A stretch of 64,000 bases of DNA from an uncultured Flavobacteriales bacterium (GCA_937974555.1 CALJKR010000064.1:1-64000); one strand, 5' to 3'. Positions 25,081-33,336 are shown, counted from the first letter of the stretch. Notes: generated by a model not told the origin, from the sequence alone. Made by a program: numbers and translations.

Positions 25081-26094
25081 CTAGTGCATGATTTTAAAAA
25101 TAAGCTCCAATAATATCTCGCCGTCGGTCATGTTTCCAGCACCAATTCCTTTGGATTTTTTATCGGCATCATGCAAATAGCCAATGATGCGATCCATCTT
25201 GGCCGGAGAAAAATTCTTGGCGGCTAACTGATAATCCTTGATGCTAAAGCTGTTGAGTTTCATCAATTGCGCAGTGTGGGTTTTGTTTTCTGCACTGACG
25301 TAAATATTGTATTTGTTGAACTGAGAAAACAGCAGGCCAATTAACATGGGAATGGGATTGTTCTTGGGATTGCGAATGAAGTACTCAACGATCCGATTGG
25401 CTTGAACTACATTTTTCTCGAGCAATGCCCTGAGCAATTCGAAGCTATTGTAATCCTTGGATATTCCAATGTAGTCTTGTACAATTTGTCCTGTGATTTC
25501 TGTTCCAGGAGGAAAGATGATGGCCAATTTGTTGATTTCATTGATAATTTTAGAGAGATCATTCCCCAGATATTCCGCCAGTAGATCGGCAATGTTTTTT
25601 TGAATGGAATAGCCTTTGGTTTTTACTGTCTCCAAAATCCAATCACTCACCAAATAGTCTTTGAACTTATTGGAAACAAAAGATACAGTCTTTTTATCTA
25701 TGGCTTTGCTGATGGCCAACCGACCATCTAACTTTCCTTTGAATGCAAAGCATAAAATCGTGGTTGGTGTTGGGTTGTCTAAATAAGACTCCAAGGGTTT
25801 CAATGATTCCGCCTTTTTCCATTCTTTTAAATCTTGAGCCTCCCTAACGATAATCACCTGGTGGCTTCCCATCATAGGAAAACCCTTGGCCATATTCAGA
25901 ATATTTTTTAATTCTGAATCGCGACCGTAAGCAATCGTTAAACCAAATCCTTTTTCGGACTCATCCAAAATATCATTCTCAATAGATTCCGCAATTAAAT
26001 CGATAAAAAAGGGTTCCTCTCCACTCAAAAAATAAATGGGGCTGAGTTTTTTTAATTGAATATCTCGGATGATTTGATTGTGCGTTAATCCCAT
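25081..26094 (-). CDS. holA: DNA polymerase III delta subunit
   Basis: Clamp-loader delta subunit, 337 residues. It has the family pattern: LSPIYFLSGEEPFFIDLIAE at the N-terminus, GFPMMGSHQVIIVREAQDLK, DWILETVKTKGYSIQKNIAD, LLAEYLGNDLSKIINEINKL and the C-terminal collar helices (FELLRALLEKNVVQANRIVE). No Walker A, as expected for delta. Its ATG overlaps the amn stop by ten bases. Confidence 0.92.
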   Translation of the reverse strand: MGLTHNQIIRDIQLKKLSPIYFLSGEEPFFIDLIAESIENDILDESEKGFGLTIAYGRDSELKNILNMAKGFPMMGSHQVIIVREAQDLKEWKKAESLKPLESYLDNPTPTTILCFAFKGKLDGRLAISKAIDKKTVSFVSNKFKDYLVSDWILETVKTKGYSIQKNIADLLAEYLGNDLSKIINEINKLAIIFPPGTEITGQIVQDYIGISKDYNSFELLRALLEKNVVQANRIVEYFIRNPKNNPIPMLIGLLFSQFNKYNIYVSAENKTHTAQLMKLNSFSIKDYQLAAKNFSPAKMDRIIGYLHDADKKSKGIGAGNMTDGEILLELIFKIMH

Positions 26095-26858
26095 TTTAAG
26101 TGCTTCACTGATTGGCCTTCGTTCTTAATTTCTTTCAAAGCTTCAATTCCAATTTGGATATGAAGGTCCACAAAGTTAGTGGTAACTTTAATATCACTTT
26201 CAGAAGTTTTTACTCCTTGTGGAGTCATGGGTTGATCTGAAACCAATAACAAGGCGCCGGTTGAAATTTTGTTGTAGAAACCTACAGAAAAAAGGGTGGC
26301 CGTTTCCATATCAATGGCCATGGCTCTGATTTTTCTGAGGTACTCTTTGAAGGGCTCGTCATGTTCCCAAACCCTGCGGTTGGTGGTGTAAACAGTTCCT
26401 GACCAGTAATCCAAATTTCTGTCTCTGATCATGGATGAGACTGCACGCTGTAGATTAAAGGAGGGTAGGGCAGGCACTTCGGGTGGAAAGTAGTCATTGC
26501 TGGTTCCTTCTCCACGAATACCGGCCAAGGGAAGAATGAAGTCGCCTATTTTATTTTTTTTCTTCAATCCGCCGCACTTTCCCAGAAACAATACCGCTTT
26601 GGGATGGATAGCTGTAAGAAGATCCATGATGGTTGCGGCATTGGCGCTTCCCATGGAAAAATTAATCATGGTGATGCCATCGGCTGTTGCTGTGGGCATG
26701 CTTCTGTCTTGACCGATGATGGGCACGTTGTGCCACTCAGCAAATTTTTGAAGGTAGTGATCAAAGTTGGTCAGCAAAATATATTGTCCAAAACCTTCCA
26801 ATGGTGTACCGGTATACCTGGGCAACCAATTCTTCACAATTTCTTCTTTAGTTTCCAT
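26085..26858 (-). CDS. amn: AMP nucleosidase, short form
   Basis: A 257-residue protein of the purine nucleoside phosphorylase fold, matching the short Bacteroidota AMP nucleosidases that split AMP into adenine and ribose 5-phosphate. Visible: TMINFSMGSANAATIMDLL, AVLFLGKCGGLKKKNKIGD, RGEGTSNDYFPPEVPALPSF, MAIDMETATLFSVGFYNK and LLVSDQPMTPQGVKT. The long E. coli Amn has an extra N-terminal domain missing here. It is divergent from the PD-(D/E)XK gene and overlaps holA. Confidence 0.86.
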   Translation of the reverse strand: METKEEIVKNWLPRYTGTPLEGFGQYILLTNFDHYLQKFAEWHNVPIIGQDRSMPTATADGITMINFSMGSANAATIMDLLTAIHPKAVLFLGKCGGLKKKNKIGDFILPLAGIRGEGTSNDYFPPEVPALPSFNLQRAVSSMIRDRNLDYWSGTVYTTNRRVWEHDEPFKEYLRKIRAMAIDMETATLFSVGFYNKISTGALLLVSDQPMTPQGVKTSESDIKVTTNFVDLHIQIGIEALKEIKNEGQSVKHLKWD

Positions 26859-26865
26859 AATTTTG
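26858..26865 (+). promoter_or_regulatory. -7 box TAATTTTG before the PD-(D/E)XK gene
   Basis: Exact TAnnTTTG match beginning on the amn start codon and ending 17 bases before the ATG at 26883; no clear TTG at -33. Confidence 0.35.
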
Positions 26866-26882
26866 ATTTTTTAATTCTACTG

Positions 26883-27305
26883 ATGCAATTAAACCTACCC
26901 CAATATACTTTTAAAAGTCGAGATAACCGTGGACAGTTGGAGATATTTTGTCCCCTCCGACGAAAGTGGTTGGTGCTTACTCCAGAGGAATACGTCCGAC
27001 AACAAGTGATTCAACATTTGCATTTAAGCCAAGGTTTTGAATTAACCTGGATGAAGTCAGAAGTTTCCATTCCGCTTCCCAGTGGTGTGGTTCGTTCTGA
27101 TTTGGTGGTGTACAATCCGGATGGATCAGTAGAGGGTATTGTCGAATGTAAGGCACCCCAAGTTGTCCTTGACGAAGGAGTTTTACATCAAGCAAACAAA
27201 TATCATTTTGCTTTAAAAGCCAAATGGGTATTGCTGACCAATGGTTTTCAGCACCTGTGTTTTGCAGGAAGTATTTGGGAGGAATCTTGGCCTCAAAAAA
27301 ATTAA
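26883..27305 (+). CDS. stand-alone PD-(D/E)XK protein (HsdR N-terminal-like)
   Basis: A 140-residue protein matching the N-terminal nuclease-like domain of type I restriction HsdR subunits, without helicase or any modification/specificity genes nearby. The nuclease-fold residues are visible: VRSDLVVYNPDG (the Asp) followed by EGIVECKAPQVVLD (Glu-x-Lys). The N-terminal part includes CPLRRKWLVLTPEEYVRQQV. The ATG at 26883 is chosen; the open frame to 26604 lies on top of amn. Its place beside holA argues for a DNA-metabolism rather than a restriction role, but no function is known. Confidence 0.8.
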   Translation: MQLNLPQYTFKSRDNRGQLEIFCPLRRKWLVLTPEEYVRQQVIQHLHLSQGFELTWMKSEVSIPLPSGVVRSDLVVYNPDGSVEGIVECKAPQVVLDEGVLHQANKYHFALKAKWVLLTNGFQHLCFAGSIWEESWPQKN

Positions 27306-27631
27306 GCCCCTACTTCAGCAAGTTGAACTTTAAGTCCGTCAAACGCCTCGCTAATGTGCATTTGACAGCCCAATCGGCTATTTGACTTGACAAAAAAGGC
27401 TTGGTCCAACATGGCCTCTTCGTCGTCGTTTCGTTCGCCCAATTGGTGATCGGAAAGGATGTACATGTGACAGCTTGCGCACATGGCCATACCACCGCAA
27501 GTACCTTCCACGGGTAACTCGTAGCTTTTGCATAGCTCCATCATATTCATGTTCATGTCCGTCGGTGCATCCAATTCATGTTCTTGACCTTGGCGATCGA
27601 CGACTGTAATTTTGACCATGTTTTCTTCCAT
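27302..27631 (-). CDS. 2Fe-2S ferredoxin, adrenodoxin/ISC type
   Basis: A 109-residue ferredoxin. The cluster cysteines are Cys45, Cys51, Cys54 and Cys89 in the pattern CGGMAMCASC ... RLGCQMH, the adrenodoxin/Isc Fdx spacing. It would pass electrons in Fe-S assembly or to an oxygenase. ATG at 27631 (MEENMVKITVVDRQ) is preferred because a TATCTTAG box ends four bases upstream; ATG 27619 is possible, while the longer frame overlaps the phosphatase gene. The stop overlaps that of the convergent PD-(D/E)XK gene by four bases. Confidence 0.9.
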   Translation of the reverse strand: MEENMVKITVVDRQGQEHELDAPTDMNMNMMELCKSYELPVEGTCGGMAMCASCHMYILSDHQLGERNDDEEAMLDQAFFVKSNSRLGCQMHISEAFDGLKVQLAEVGA

Positions 27632-27635
27632 GCGG

Positions 27636-27643
27636 CTAAGATA
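27636..27643 (-). promoter_or_regulatory. -7-like box TATCTTAG before the ferredoxin
   Basis: One mismatch to TAnnTTTG, ending four bases before the ATG at 27631. Counted as part of the window-wide leaderless pattern. Confidence 0.3.
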
Positions 27644-27668
27644 AGGTCTCTTTGAAAATGGACAAATA

Positions 27669-28418
27669 CTAAAAGGCTGAATTGATGAGATTGCCTGACT
27701 CAACGAGTTTTTTTAGGTGTGGGTTTCTGCGGGCTGTTTCCCAGAGATTGACATGCCCCATGTGATGGGTGTCAGTACCCAAATAACTCACCAACTCGGC
27801 ATCAATTAATTTCTCAGCCATTTTCTTTACACTGGGACCGTATTGTCCAGTTAGGCTGTTGATGTTGACTTGAAGATATACATCGCGGTCCACTGCATTT
27901 TCATAGTTTGCAAACTTTTCATGCCAATACAGGTATCGCTCGGGATGGGCCAATACGGGCTGGTATCCATTGAGCTGCATTTGAAAGGTGGCCTCTTTGT
28001 AGTAATAGGGTTCTGAATCAAAGGACAATTCAAATAGCAGATGATTGCCGTTGAATGTCAAAATTTCTTTTCTCTCCAACAACTCCATAAAATGCTCATC
28101 ACAAAAATATTCAGCAGCTGCATCAAAGGAAATATCGATGTTTCTCTTTTTCAATTCTTGGAGGACGATTTCTTTTCCTGCCAAAATAATCTCTTTGGTG
28201 TTGGGGTAAATCTCCTTGTAGATGTGGGGAGTGGTGACAATTTTGGTGTAACCAAATTCCATTAATTTCTCAATCAACAAAATGCTGGTCTCCACATCAG
28301 GTGCGCCATCGTCTATACCTGGAATCAAATGGGAGTGCATATCCATCCCCACCAATTCCATGCTGATGGGGTCGATGGTTTTTTCTTGCTTTTTAAATAT
28401 TTTAGAGAAAAAGGACAT
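27669..28418 (-). CDS. PHP-type tyrosine phosphatase, CpsB/YwqE family
   Basis: A 249-residue metal-dependent phosphatase of the PHP fold, the family that dephosphorylates bacterial tyrosine kinases controlling polysaccharide export. Metal-ligand motifs are intact: GMDMHSHLIPGIDDGAPD (HxH), VTTPHIYKE, AAEYFCDEHF, PVLAHPERY and LGTDTHHMG. No matching kinase/Wzc gene is in the window. A TAACTTCG box ends four bases before the ATG. Confidence 0.9.
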   Translation of the reverse strand: MSFFSKIFKKQEKTIDPISMELVGMDMHSHLIPGIDDGAPDVETSILLIEKLMEFGYTKIVTTPHIYKEIYPNTKEIILAGKEIVLQELKKRNIDISFDAAAEYFCDEHFMELLERKEILTFNGNHLLFELSFDSEPYYYKEATFQMQLNGYQPVLAHPERYLYWHEKFANYENAVDRDVYLQVNINSLTGQYGPSVKKMAEKLIDAELVSYLGTDTHHMGHVNLWETARRNPHLKKLVESGNLINSAF

Positions 28419-28422
28419 GTTA

Positions 28423-28430
28423 CGAAGTTA
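28423..28430 (-). promoter_or_regulatory. -7-like box TAACTTCG before the PHP phosphatase
   Basis: One mismatch to TAnnTTTG; ends four bases before the ATG at 28418 and lies just after the asparaginase stop codon. Confidence 0.35.
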
Positions 28431-28431
28431 G

Positions 28432-29463
28432 TTAATTCTTGAACGAGCATTCACCGGCAAGAGAAATTTGAAGCATTTCTATTCTTTGATTGAAATCGGA
28501 AGTGCTCCCCAATACACTCATTAGTTTGGTGATTGCAGCTTCTGTGGTCATGTCTCGCCCTTCAATAATTCCCAATTGATCCAGCACTTTTGCATTCTGA
28601 TACAATTGGTGATCGATATATCCTTGGGTGCACTGAGAAATATTGAGTACGATGGTATTTTGTTCCCTGAATTGTTGGAGGGCATCGATCAACCAAGTTC
28701 GTTGGGGAATATTGCCGCTGCCAAATGTTTCGATGACAATCCCATCCCAAGGGCCACTTTGCACCATGGCATCAAACATTTTTTTCGAAATTCCAGGGAA
28801 TATTTTAATCAGACCAACATTTTCATTCATTCCCAATTGCGGTACAAAAGGGGTGTTGGGTCGATAAAGCAAATTATGTCGGTATTGAATGTGCAACCCA
28901 ATTTCAGCCAACGCATCGTAATTGGGACTTCTGAAGGCCTCAAATCCCTCGGCACTGACCTTGCTTACGCGATTGCCTCTGAATAGATGGGCGCCAAAAC
29001 AAATGGCTACTTCCTGAACGATGGGTTGGTTATTCTCTTTGCTCGCAGCAATTTCTATGGCTGTGATTAAATTTTCTTTTCCATCGGTTCTTATTTTCCC
29101 GATGGGCAATTGCGCACCAGTGAGTATCACTGGTTTTTGAATGCCTCTAAGCATAAAACTCAAGGCTGATGCAGTATAAGCCATGGTGTCGGTTCCATGA
29201 AGAACGACAAAGCCATCGTAGTTTTCATAATTGTCCACCACCAATGCGGCAATCATCTTCCAAGTTTCTGGATGGACATCGCTGCTATCAATTGGGTTTT
29301 GAAATGGTGCGACATCTATTTTTAAATCCAATCTTTTAAGTTCCGGAAGGTGATCCGCAATGTTGATGAAATCAAATGGAACCAATGGACCCCCTGGAGA
29401 TGATTCTGTCATTCCAATGGTGCCTCCGGTATATATAATCAATAGATGTGCTTTGGGTTTCAT
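28432..29463 (-). CDS. ansA: type I L-asparaginase
   Basis: Hydrolyses asparagine to aspartate and ammonia. The 343-residue protein has the nucleophile motif YTGGTIGMT (Thr15) and the second triad motif VLHGTDTMAYTAS (Thr91, Asp92). No signal peptide, so this is the cytoplasmic type I enzyme. Its ATG overlaps the TatD stop (ATGA at 29460-29463). Confidence 0.93.
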   Translation of the reverse strand: MKPKAHLLIIYTGGTIGMTESSPGGPLVPFDFINIADHLPELKRLDLKIDVAPFQNPIDSSDVHPETWKMIAALVVDNYENYDGFVVLHGTDTMAYTASALSFMLRGIQKPVILTGAQLPIGKIRTDGKENLITAIEIAASKENNQPIVQEVAICFGAHLFRGNRVSKVSAEGFEAFRSPNYDALAEIGLHIQYRHNLLYRPNTPFVPQLGMNENVGLIKIFPGISKKMFDAMVQSGPWDGIVIETFGSGNIPQRTWLIDALQQFREQNTIVLNISQCTQGYIDHQLYQNAKVLDQLGIIEGRDMTTEAAITKLMSVLGSTSDFNQRIEMLQISLAGECSFKN

Positions 29464-30230
29464 GATAATCCAAATATACGCAACGCGTTGGCTGTTGTGC
29501 TCTGGGCGATATGTTCCAGGGTTCCGCCATAAACATCCACCAAGTGCTCGCCAATGATGGGAATGTAACTGCTCTCATTTCTTTTGCCTCGATACGGAAC
29601 AGGCGGTAAGAATGGGGCGTCGGTTTCAAGAACGATATGGCTCAAGGGAACATTTTTTAAAGTTTCCTTGAGGTTGGTTTTGGGATAAGAGATGACGCCG
29701 CCGATTCCCATCATGAAGGAGTCCATTTCTAAAATTTGCTCAGCTATCTGAGGACTCCCCGTAAAACAGTGGAATATTCCTCGCAGGCGTGCATCATGGT
29801 GTTTCTGAATCAAAGGCAAAATTTCATGAAAGGACTCTCTGGCATGAAGGATCAAAGGTAGATTGTATTTTTTGGCCCATTCAATTTGAATAATCAATGC
29901 TTCCTTTTGAATATCCAAAGTGGATTTGTCCCAATATAAATCAATGCCGGCTTCTCCAATCCCGCAGCATCCATGGGCTTCAATCAAAGGCTCCATGTTT
30001 TCTAAAACTTTTTCAAAGTCTTCTTTTACATCACAAGGATGTAAGCCCATCATCGGCTTAAATATTTTCGAATCTTCTTTAACCAGGCGCATCATGGATG
30101 CGATTGATTCCATGTCGATGTTGGGCAACATGACATGTTGAATTTTCTGTTCGTGAAGTCGGGCTACCACATCCATCCAATCTTCTTCAAACACAGATTG
30201 GTACATGTGAGCATGGGTGTCTATCCACAT
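29460..30230 (-). CDS. TatD-family metal-dependent hydrolase / DNase
   Basis: A 256-residue amidohydrolase-fold protein of the TatD family. It starts MWIDTHAHMYQ (metal HxH), has GIGEAGIDLYWDKS, LPLILHARESFHEIL, GIFHCFTGSPQIAEQIL and VLETDAPFLPP. TatD proteins are 3'-5' exonucleases or quality-control hydrolases. ATG 30230 gives the normal start; the frame to 30251 is unlikely. First gene of a tatD-ansA pair and divergent from the lipoprotein gene at 30310. Confidence 0.9.
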   Translation of the reverse strand: MWIDTHAHMYQSVFEEDWMDVVARLHEQKIQHVMLPNIDMESIASMMRLVKEDSKIFKPMMGLHPCDVKEDFEKVLENMEPLIEAHGCCGIGEAGIDLYWDKSTLDIQKEALIIQIEWAKKYNLPLILHARESFHEILPLIQKHHDARLRGIFHCFTGSPQIAEQILEMDSFMMGIGGVISYPKTNLKETLKNVPLSHIVLETDAPFLPPVPYRGKRNESSYIPIIGEHLVDVYGGTLEHIAQSTTANALRIFGLS

Positions 30231-30248
30231 AATTAAAAAACGTTTGTG

Positions 30249-30256
30249 CAAACTTA
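30249..30256 (-). promoter_or_regulatory. -7 box TAAGTTTG of tatD-ansA
   Basis: Exact TAnnTTTG match in the 79-base divergent region, 18 bases before the tatD ATG. No TTG at the usual -33 spacing. Confidence 0.4.
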
Positions 30257-30291
30257 AATGTTAAGGGGGCGGGTGGGACTATTCACTTGAA

Positions 30292-30299
30292 TATATTTG
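30292..30299 (+). promoter_or_regulatory. -7 box TATATTTG of the lipoprotein gene
   Basis: Exact TAnnTTTG match, 10 bases before the ATG at 30310, in the same divergent region as the tatD box. Confidence 0.45.
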
Positions 30300-30309
30300 A
30301 TTAAAATTG

Positions 30310-30735
30310 ATGTCTATGAAAAAGTTAACCTTCATTATTGGAATGTTCATGCTTTTAATGGCTTGCCATAAATATGAGAATGGCCCCTTTATTTCATTCC
30401 GTTCTGTCAAGAATAGAGTAATTGGAAATTGGAAATTGGTGGAATACACAGTGAATGGAGAAAGTCAATTGGATTCATTGGTTGATGATCAAGAATACTG
30501 GTGGAGGTTCAAGGAGGATTATACCTTGGAAAGAGACATGGGCGGAAATCAACCATTCAAAGGAGAATGGGAAATCAATGATGACAACAATATCATCGTC
30601 ACGCTTAAGATGTACAATGTCGATGGTGGAGGGGTTTATTATGAAAAGGATACATTGGAGTTGACCCGTCTAACCAACAAGGAAATGTGGGCCGAACATG
30701 CTGGGCGTATTGTAGAGAAATACGAAGCGCAATAA
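30310..30735 (+). CDS. small lipocalin-like lipoprotein
   Basis: A 141-residue lipoprotein with signal peptide and lipobox MLLMAC, so it is acylated and probably faces the periplasm. The mature part reads like the lipocalin-like/lipoprotein family of Bacteroidota: VIGNWKLVEYTVNGE, WWRFKEDYTLERDM and FKGEWEINDDNNIIVTL, i.e. a small beta barrel. A second ATG at 30316 (MKKLTFIIGM) is an equally good start. No specific role can be given. The heptosyltransferase-like gene follows after nine bases. Confidence 0.72.
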   Translation: MSMKKLTFIIGMFMLLMACHKYENGPFISFRSVKNRVIGNWKLVEYTVNGESQLDSLVDDQEYWWRFKEDYTLERDMGGNQPFKGEWEINDDNNIIVTLKMYNVDGGGVYYEKDTLELTRLTNKEMWAEHAGRIVEKYEAQ

Positions 30736-30744
30736 TTGGGTTCA

Positions 30745-31722
30745 ATGGGAGATGTGGTGAAGGCAAAGATTTTAGTGTTGAGATTTTCATCAATTGGCGA
30801 CATCGTGCTTACGACGCCGGTGCTTCGGGTTTTAGAAGATCAATTGAATGGTGGTGCAGAGATTCATTTTGTTGTCAAGAAAAAATTTGAGTCCGTTGTT
30901 GTCCATAATCCTAGAATCGCCAAGGTTTTTGCATTCGAAAAAACGGTGCAGGAAATTCTTCCTGCATTGATGGAAGAAGGATATGATTACATCATCGACT
31001 TACAAAATAATGTCCGTTCGAGGATCATCAAACGTCGATTAAAATCTCTGGCATTTTCGGTTGATAAAAGAAATTTTGCTAAATTTCTTTGGGTTCAATG
31101 GGGAGTGAAGGGCCATATCTCACATATTGTAGAGCGGTATTTGCAGACCCTGAAAACGCTGGGTTTGAAAGACGATGGGAAGGGATTGGAATTTTATATT
31201 CAACCAGAAGATGAGATTCCGAATCAGTGGGGCAAGTACACGGCAGTTCCCATTGGAGCAACTTACTTTGGGAAACGACCTGATGCGGCGCATTGGCAAA
31301 AAATTTTAGAACAAGTTCCAGGTCCAATTGTACTTCTTGGAGGAAAAGAGGACATGGAAGTGGCAGGTAAGCTGGCGGATCTACCCCAAGTTTTTAACGG
31401 GGTGGGTATTTGGTCTTTGGGTCAAAGTGCATCGGTATTAAAAAATGCTTCCTTGGTGATTTGTGGTGATACAGGTTTGATGCACATTGCTTCGGCTTTT
31501 CAACGATCGATTATTTCTCTTTGGGGATGCACCCGTCCTGGATTGGGCATGTACCCTTGGCGCCCAGGAAAAGATAGCTTGCAGTTGGAACCGGAAGGCA
31601 GAGGCACAAAGCCATGTTCCAAATTGGGAAATCACTGTAAACACGGGGAAGGCGATCGTTGCATTCATCACCTTCCATTGAATCAACTTAAATCAGCAGC
31701 TGAGAAAATTCTTTTGGCTTAG
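30745..31722 (+). CDS. ADP-heptose:LPS heptosyltransferase-like (GT9)
   Basis: A 325-residue GT9 glycosyltransferase that adds heptose or a related sugar to the LPS core. Marks: ILVLRFSSIGDIVLTTPVLR at the N-terminus, YDYIIDLQNNVRS, VLLGGKEDMEVAGKLAD, VICGDTGLMHIASAF with the donor-site GDTGxMHxA motif, and SLWGCTRPGLGMYPW. ATG 30745 is the first usable start after the lipoprotein gene. The stop overlaps the convergent thioesterase stop by four bases. Confidence 0.88.
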   Translation: MGDVVKAKILVLRFSSIGDIVLTTPVLRVLEDQLNGGAEIHFVVKKKFESVVVHNPRIAKVFAFEKTVQEILPALMEEGYDYIIDLQNNVRSRIIKRRLKSLAFSVDKRNFAKFLWVQWGVKGHISHIVERYLQTLKTLGLKDDGKGLEFYIQPEDEIPNQWGKYTAVPIGATYFGKRPDAAHWQKILEQVPGPIVLLGGKEDMEVAGKLADLPQVFNGVGIWSLGQSASVLKNASLVICGDTGLMHIASAFQRSIISLWGCTRPGLGMYPWRPGKDSLQLEPEGRGTKPCSKLGNHCKHGEGDRCIHHLPLNQLKSAAEKILLA

Positions 31723-32231
31723 CCTTCAAAAAGCATCTTCAATTCTGTTGCATCTTCTGGCTTCATTTTTCCAGCCAAGATCAACCGCAATTGACGTCTT
31801 CTCAATGCTCCGTCAAATCGGACTTTTTCAATTTCTGTTTCAGGAATTAATTCAGGAACTTGTATGGGATTCCCCAATTGATCAACTGCAACAAAAGTGT
31901 AAATGGCCTCGTTGCATTTCGTTCTTTCTCCTGTAGATCCATGCTCAACAAAAATATCCATGAAAACTTCCATGGAAGATCCAAATGCTCTTGAAACTTT
32001 GGCTTCAATGACAACCAAATCGGCCATCTTAATTGGATGTTGAAATGAAACATTATTTACAGCGGCAGTAACCACCACTCTTCGACAATGTCGATGCGCT
32101 GCGATGGCGCTGGCAATGTCCAACCAATTGAGCAATTGCCCGCCCATTAAATTCCCCAAGGTATTGGTGTTTTCAGGCAATACCAGATGTGTGGTAATGG
32201 TGTGTGTGTCTTTTGCAAATACAGGTTTCAT
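31719..32231 (-). CDS. acyl-CoA thioesterase, hotdog fold
   Basis: A 170-residue acyl-CoA hydrolase (BFIT/YciA-like): LPENTNTLGNLMGGQLLNWL with the catalytic N/D region, DIASAIAAHRHCRRVVVTAA, FQHPIKMADLVVIEAKVSRA and EAIYTFVAVDQLGN. It removes CoA from acyl-CoAs in the cytoplasm. ATG 32231 is supported by a full promoter whose -7 box ends four bases upstream. Divergent from hemJ, with only 30 bases between the two start codons. Confidence 0.87.
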   Translation of the reverse strand: MKPVFAKDTHTITTHLVLPENTNTLGNLMGGQLLNWLDIASAIAAHRHCRRVVVTAAVNNVSFQHPIKMADLVVIEAKVSRAFGSSMEVFMDIFVEHGSTGERTKCNEAIYTFVAVDQLGNPIQVPELIPETEIEKVRFDGALRRRQLRLILAGKMKPEDATELKMLFEG

Positions 32232-32235
32232 ATGG

Positions 32236-32262
32236 CAAAGATACATTGCTATATTCGTGCAA
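32236..32262 (-). promoter_or_regulatory. promoter of the thioesterase (TTG, 16 bases, TATCTTTG)
   Basis: TTG at 32262-32260 and TATCTTTG at 32243-32236, 16 bases apart. The -7 box ends four bases before the thioesterase ATG, and the TTG element overlaps the first base of the hemJ start codon on the other strand. Confidence 0.55.
32250..32257 (+). promoter_or_regulatory. -7-like box TATATTCG before hemJ
   Basis: One mismatch to TAnnTTTG; ends four bases before the hemJ ATG at 32262 and lies between the -33 and -7 elements of the opposing promoter. Confidence 0.38.
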
Positions 32263-32801
32263 TGGATTACAATATTGTCAAATCACTGCATATCATTTTT
32301 GTTGTTACATGGTTTGCAGGATTGTTTTATATGTTTCGTTTGTTTGTCTATCACGCCGAGGCTAAACTAAAGGACGATAACGACCAAAGGGTTCTCATTC
32401 CTCAATACCAATTGATGGAGAAAAGGCTTTGGTATATCATCACCTGGCCTTCTTGCATTCTAACCCTGATTTTTGGTCCATGGTTGCTTTACTTGAATCC
32501 CGGATTCTTGGCTATGCCTTGGATGCATTTGAAGTTGTTTTTTATCGCTTGTTTGTTGGCCTACCAATGGAAGGGGCAATTGTTGTTTAGACAATGTCAG
32601 CAAGACAATTTGCCCCCCATGAGTTTCAAGATGCGATTGTGGAATGAAGTGGGTACGATTCTATTGGTAGCGATTGTCTTTGTGGTCGTCAATAAAGATT
32701 CAATTTCTTGGATATGGGGCAGTTTGGGCTTGGTGGGATTGGGTGTGATTCTTACCTTGGCTGCCAAAGCATATAAATCAATCAGAGAAAAAAATAAGTG
32801 A
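32262..32801 (+). CDS. hemJ: protoporphyrinogen IX oxidase HemJ
   Basis: A 179-residue membrane protein with four to five helices of the HemJ (UPF0093) family, which oxidises protoporphyrinogen IX in bacteria lacking HemG/HemY. Family marks: VKSLHIIFVVTWFAGLFYMF with the conserved His, RLFVYHAEA, LMEKRLWYIITWPSCILTLI, MHLKLFFIACLLAYQ and MRLWNEVGTILLVAIVFVVV. ATG 32262 is the correct family start; the longer frame would overlap the thioesterase. Together with hemE and ctaB it belongs to haem supply for the oxidase. Confidence 0.9.
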   Translation: MDYNIVKSLHIIFVVTWFAGLFYMFRLFVYHAEAKLKDDNDQRVLIPQYQLMEKRLWYIITWPSCILTLIFGPWLLYLNPGFLAMPWMHLKLFFIACLLAYQWKGQLLFRQCQQDNLPPMSFKMRLWNEVGTILLVAIVFVVVNKDSISWIWGSLGLVGLGVILTLAAKAYKSIREKNK

Positions 32802-32802
32802 T

Positions 32803-33336
32803 ATGAAAAAGGGGCTGATCTTGTTGTTGTTATTGTGTTCTGTTCATGCGTGGAGTCAGAAACCGGAATGGTTGAAAATCGATCCCAATGGGCAGAGTTT
32901 ATTTGTTCAAGGGTTGATTAATGATCGACAAGACACCTCGATGGTGTTGTCTGGTACTGTTACATTGGCACTTGCAGATAAGCCACAAGAAAGTTATACC
33001 ATCAAGGCCAATAGCTTGGGCGTGTTTCAATTCCATCTTCGTGCAAATGCCATCTATACGGCTTCGTTTCAACATCAGGGTTATGTGACGAGGAACATTG
33101 TTTTTGATACGCAGGATGTTCCGGATAAAGCTTGGAAAAAGGGATGTGATCTTTACCTGAATGTACAAATGGATCAACGTCCGGAAGGTTTTAAGGACAT
33201 GGTGGCGGAGCTTCCTTTTGCAACGTTTAAATTTGATATTGACGAAAGAATTTTCTTGTTTGATATCGAAGAGACCAATCGCGTTTTGGAGCGTTACAAT
33301 GAGGAATTGGATCGAGCCAAAAACGAAAAGAAGTAA
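32803..33336 (+). CDS. secreted protein of unknown function
   Basis: A 177-residue protein with a signal peptide (MKKGLILLLLLCSVHAWS, cut before QKP). The mature part looks like a transthyretin/CarboxypepD_reg-type beta sandwich: LFVQGLINDRQDTSMVLSG, TIKANSLGVFQFHLRANAIY, ASFQHQGYVTRNIVFDTQ, followed by FKFDIDERIFLFDIEETN, and ends in a charged helix. I do not recognise a named family. It starts one base after the hemJ stop; its stop abuts the stop of the convergent dehydrogenase with no base between. Confidence 0.7.
   Translation: MKKGLILLLLLCSVHAWSQKPEWLKIDPNGQSLFVQGLINDRQDTSMVLSGTVTLALADKPQESYTIKANSLGVFQFHLRANAIYTASFQHQGYVTRNIVFDTQDVPDKAWKKGCDLYLNVQMDQRPEGFKDMVAELPFATFKFDIDERIFLFDIEETNRVLERYNEELDRAKNEKK

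Noticed and set aside
26604..26882. Longer N-terminus of the PD-(D/E)XK gene
   Set aside because: The extension lies antisense to amn; the domain begins naturally at ATG 26883.
26883..27305. Type I restriction-modification system
   Set aside because: Only the N-terminal nuclease-like domain is present; there are no hsdM, hsdS or helicase parts and neighbours are housekeeping genes.
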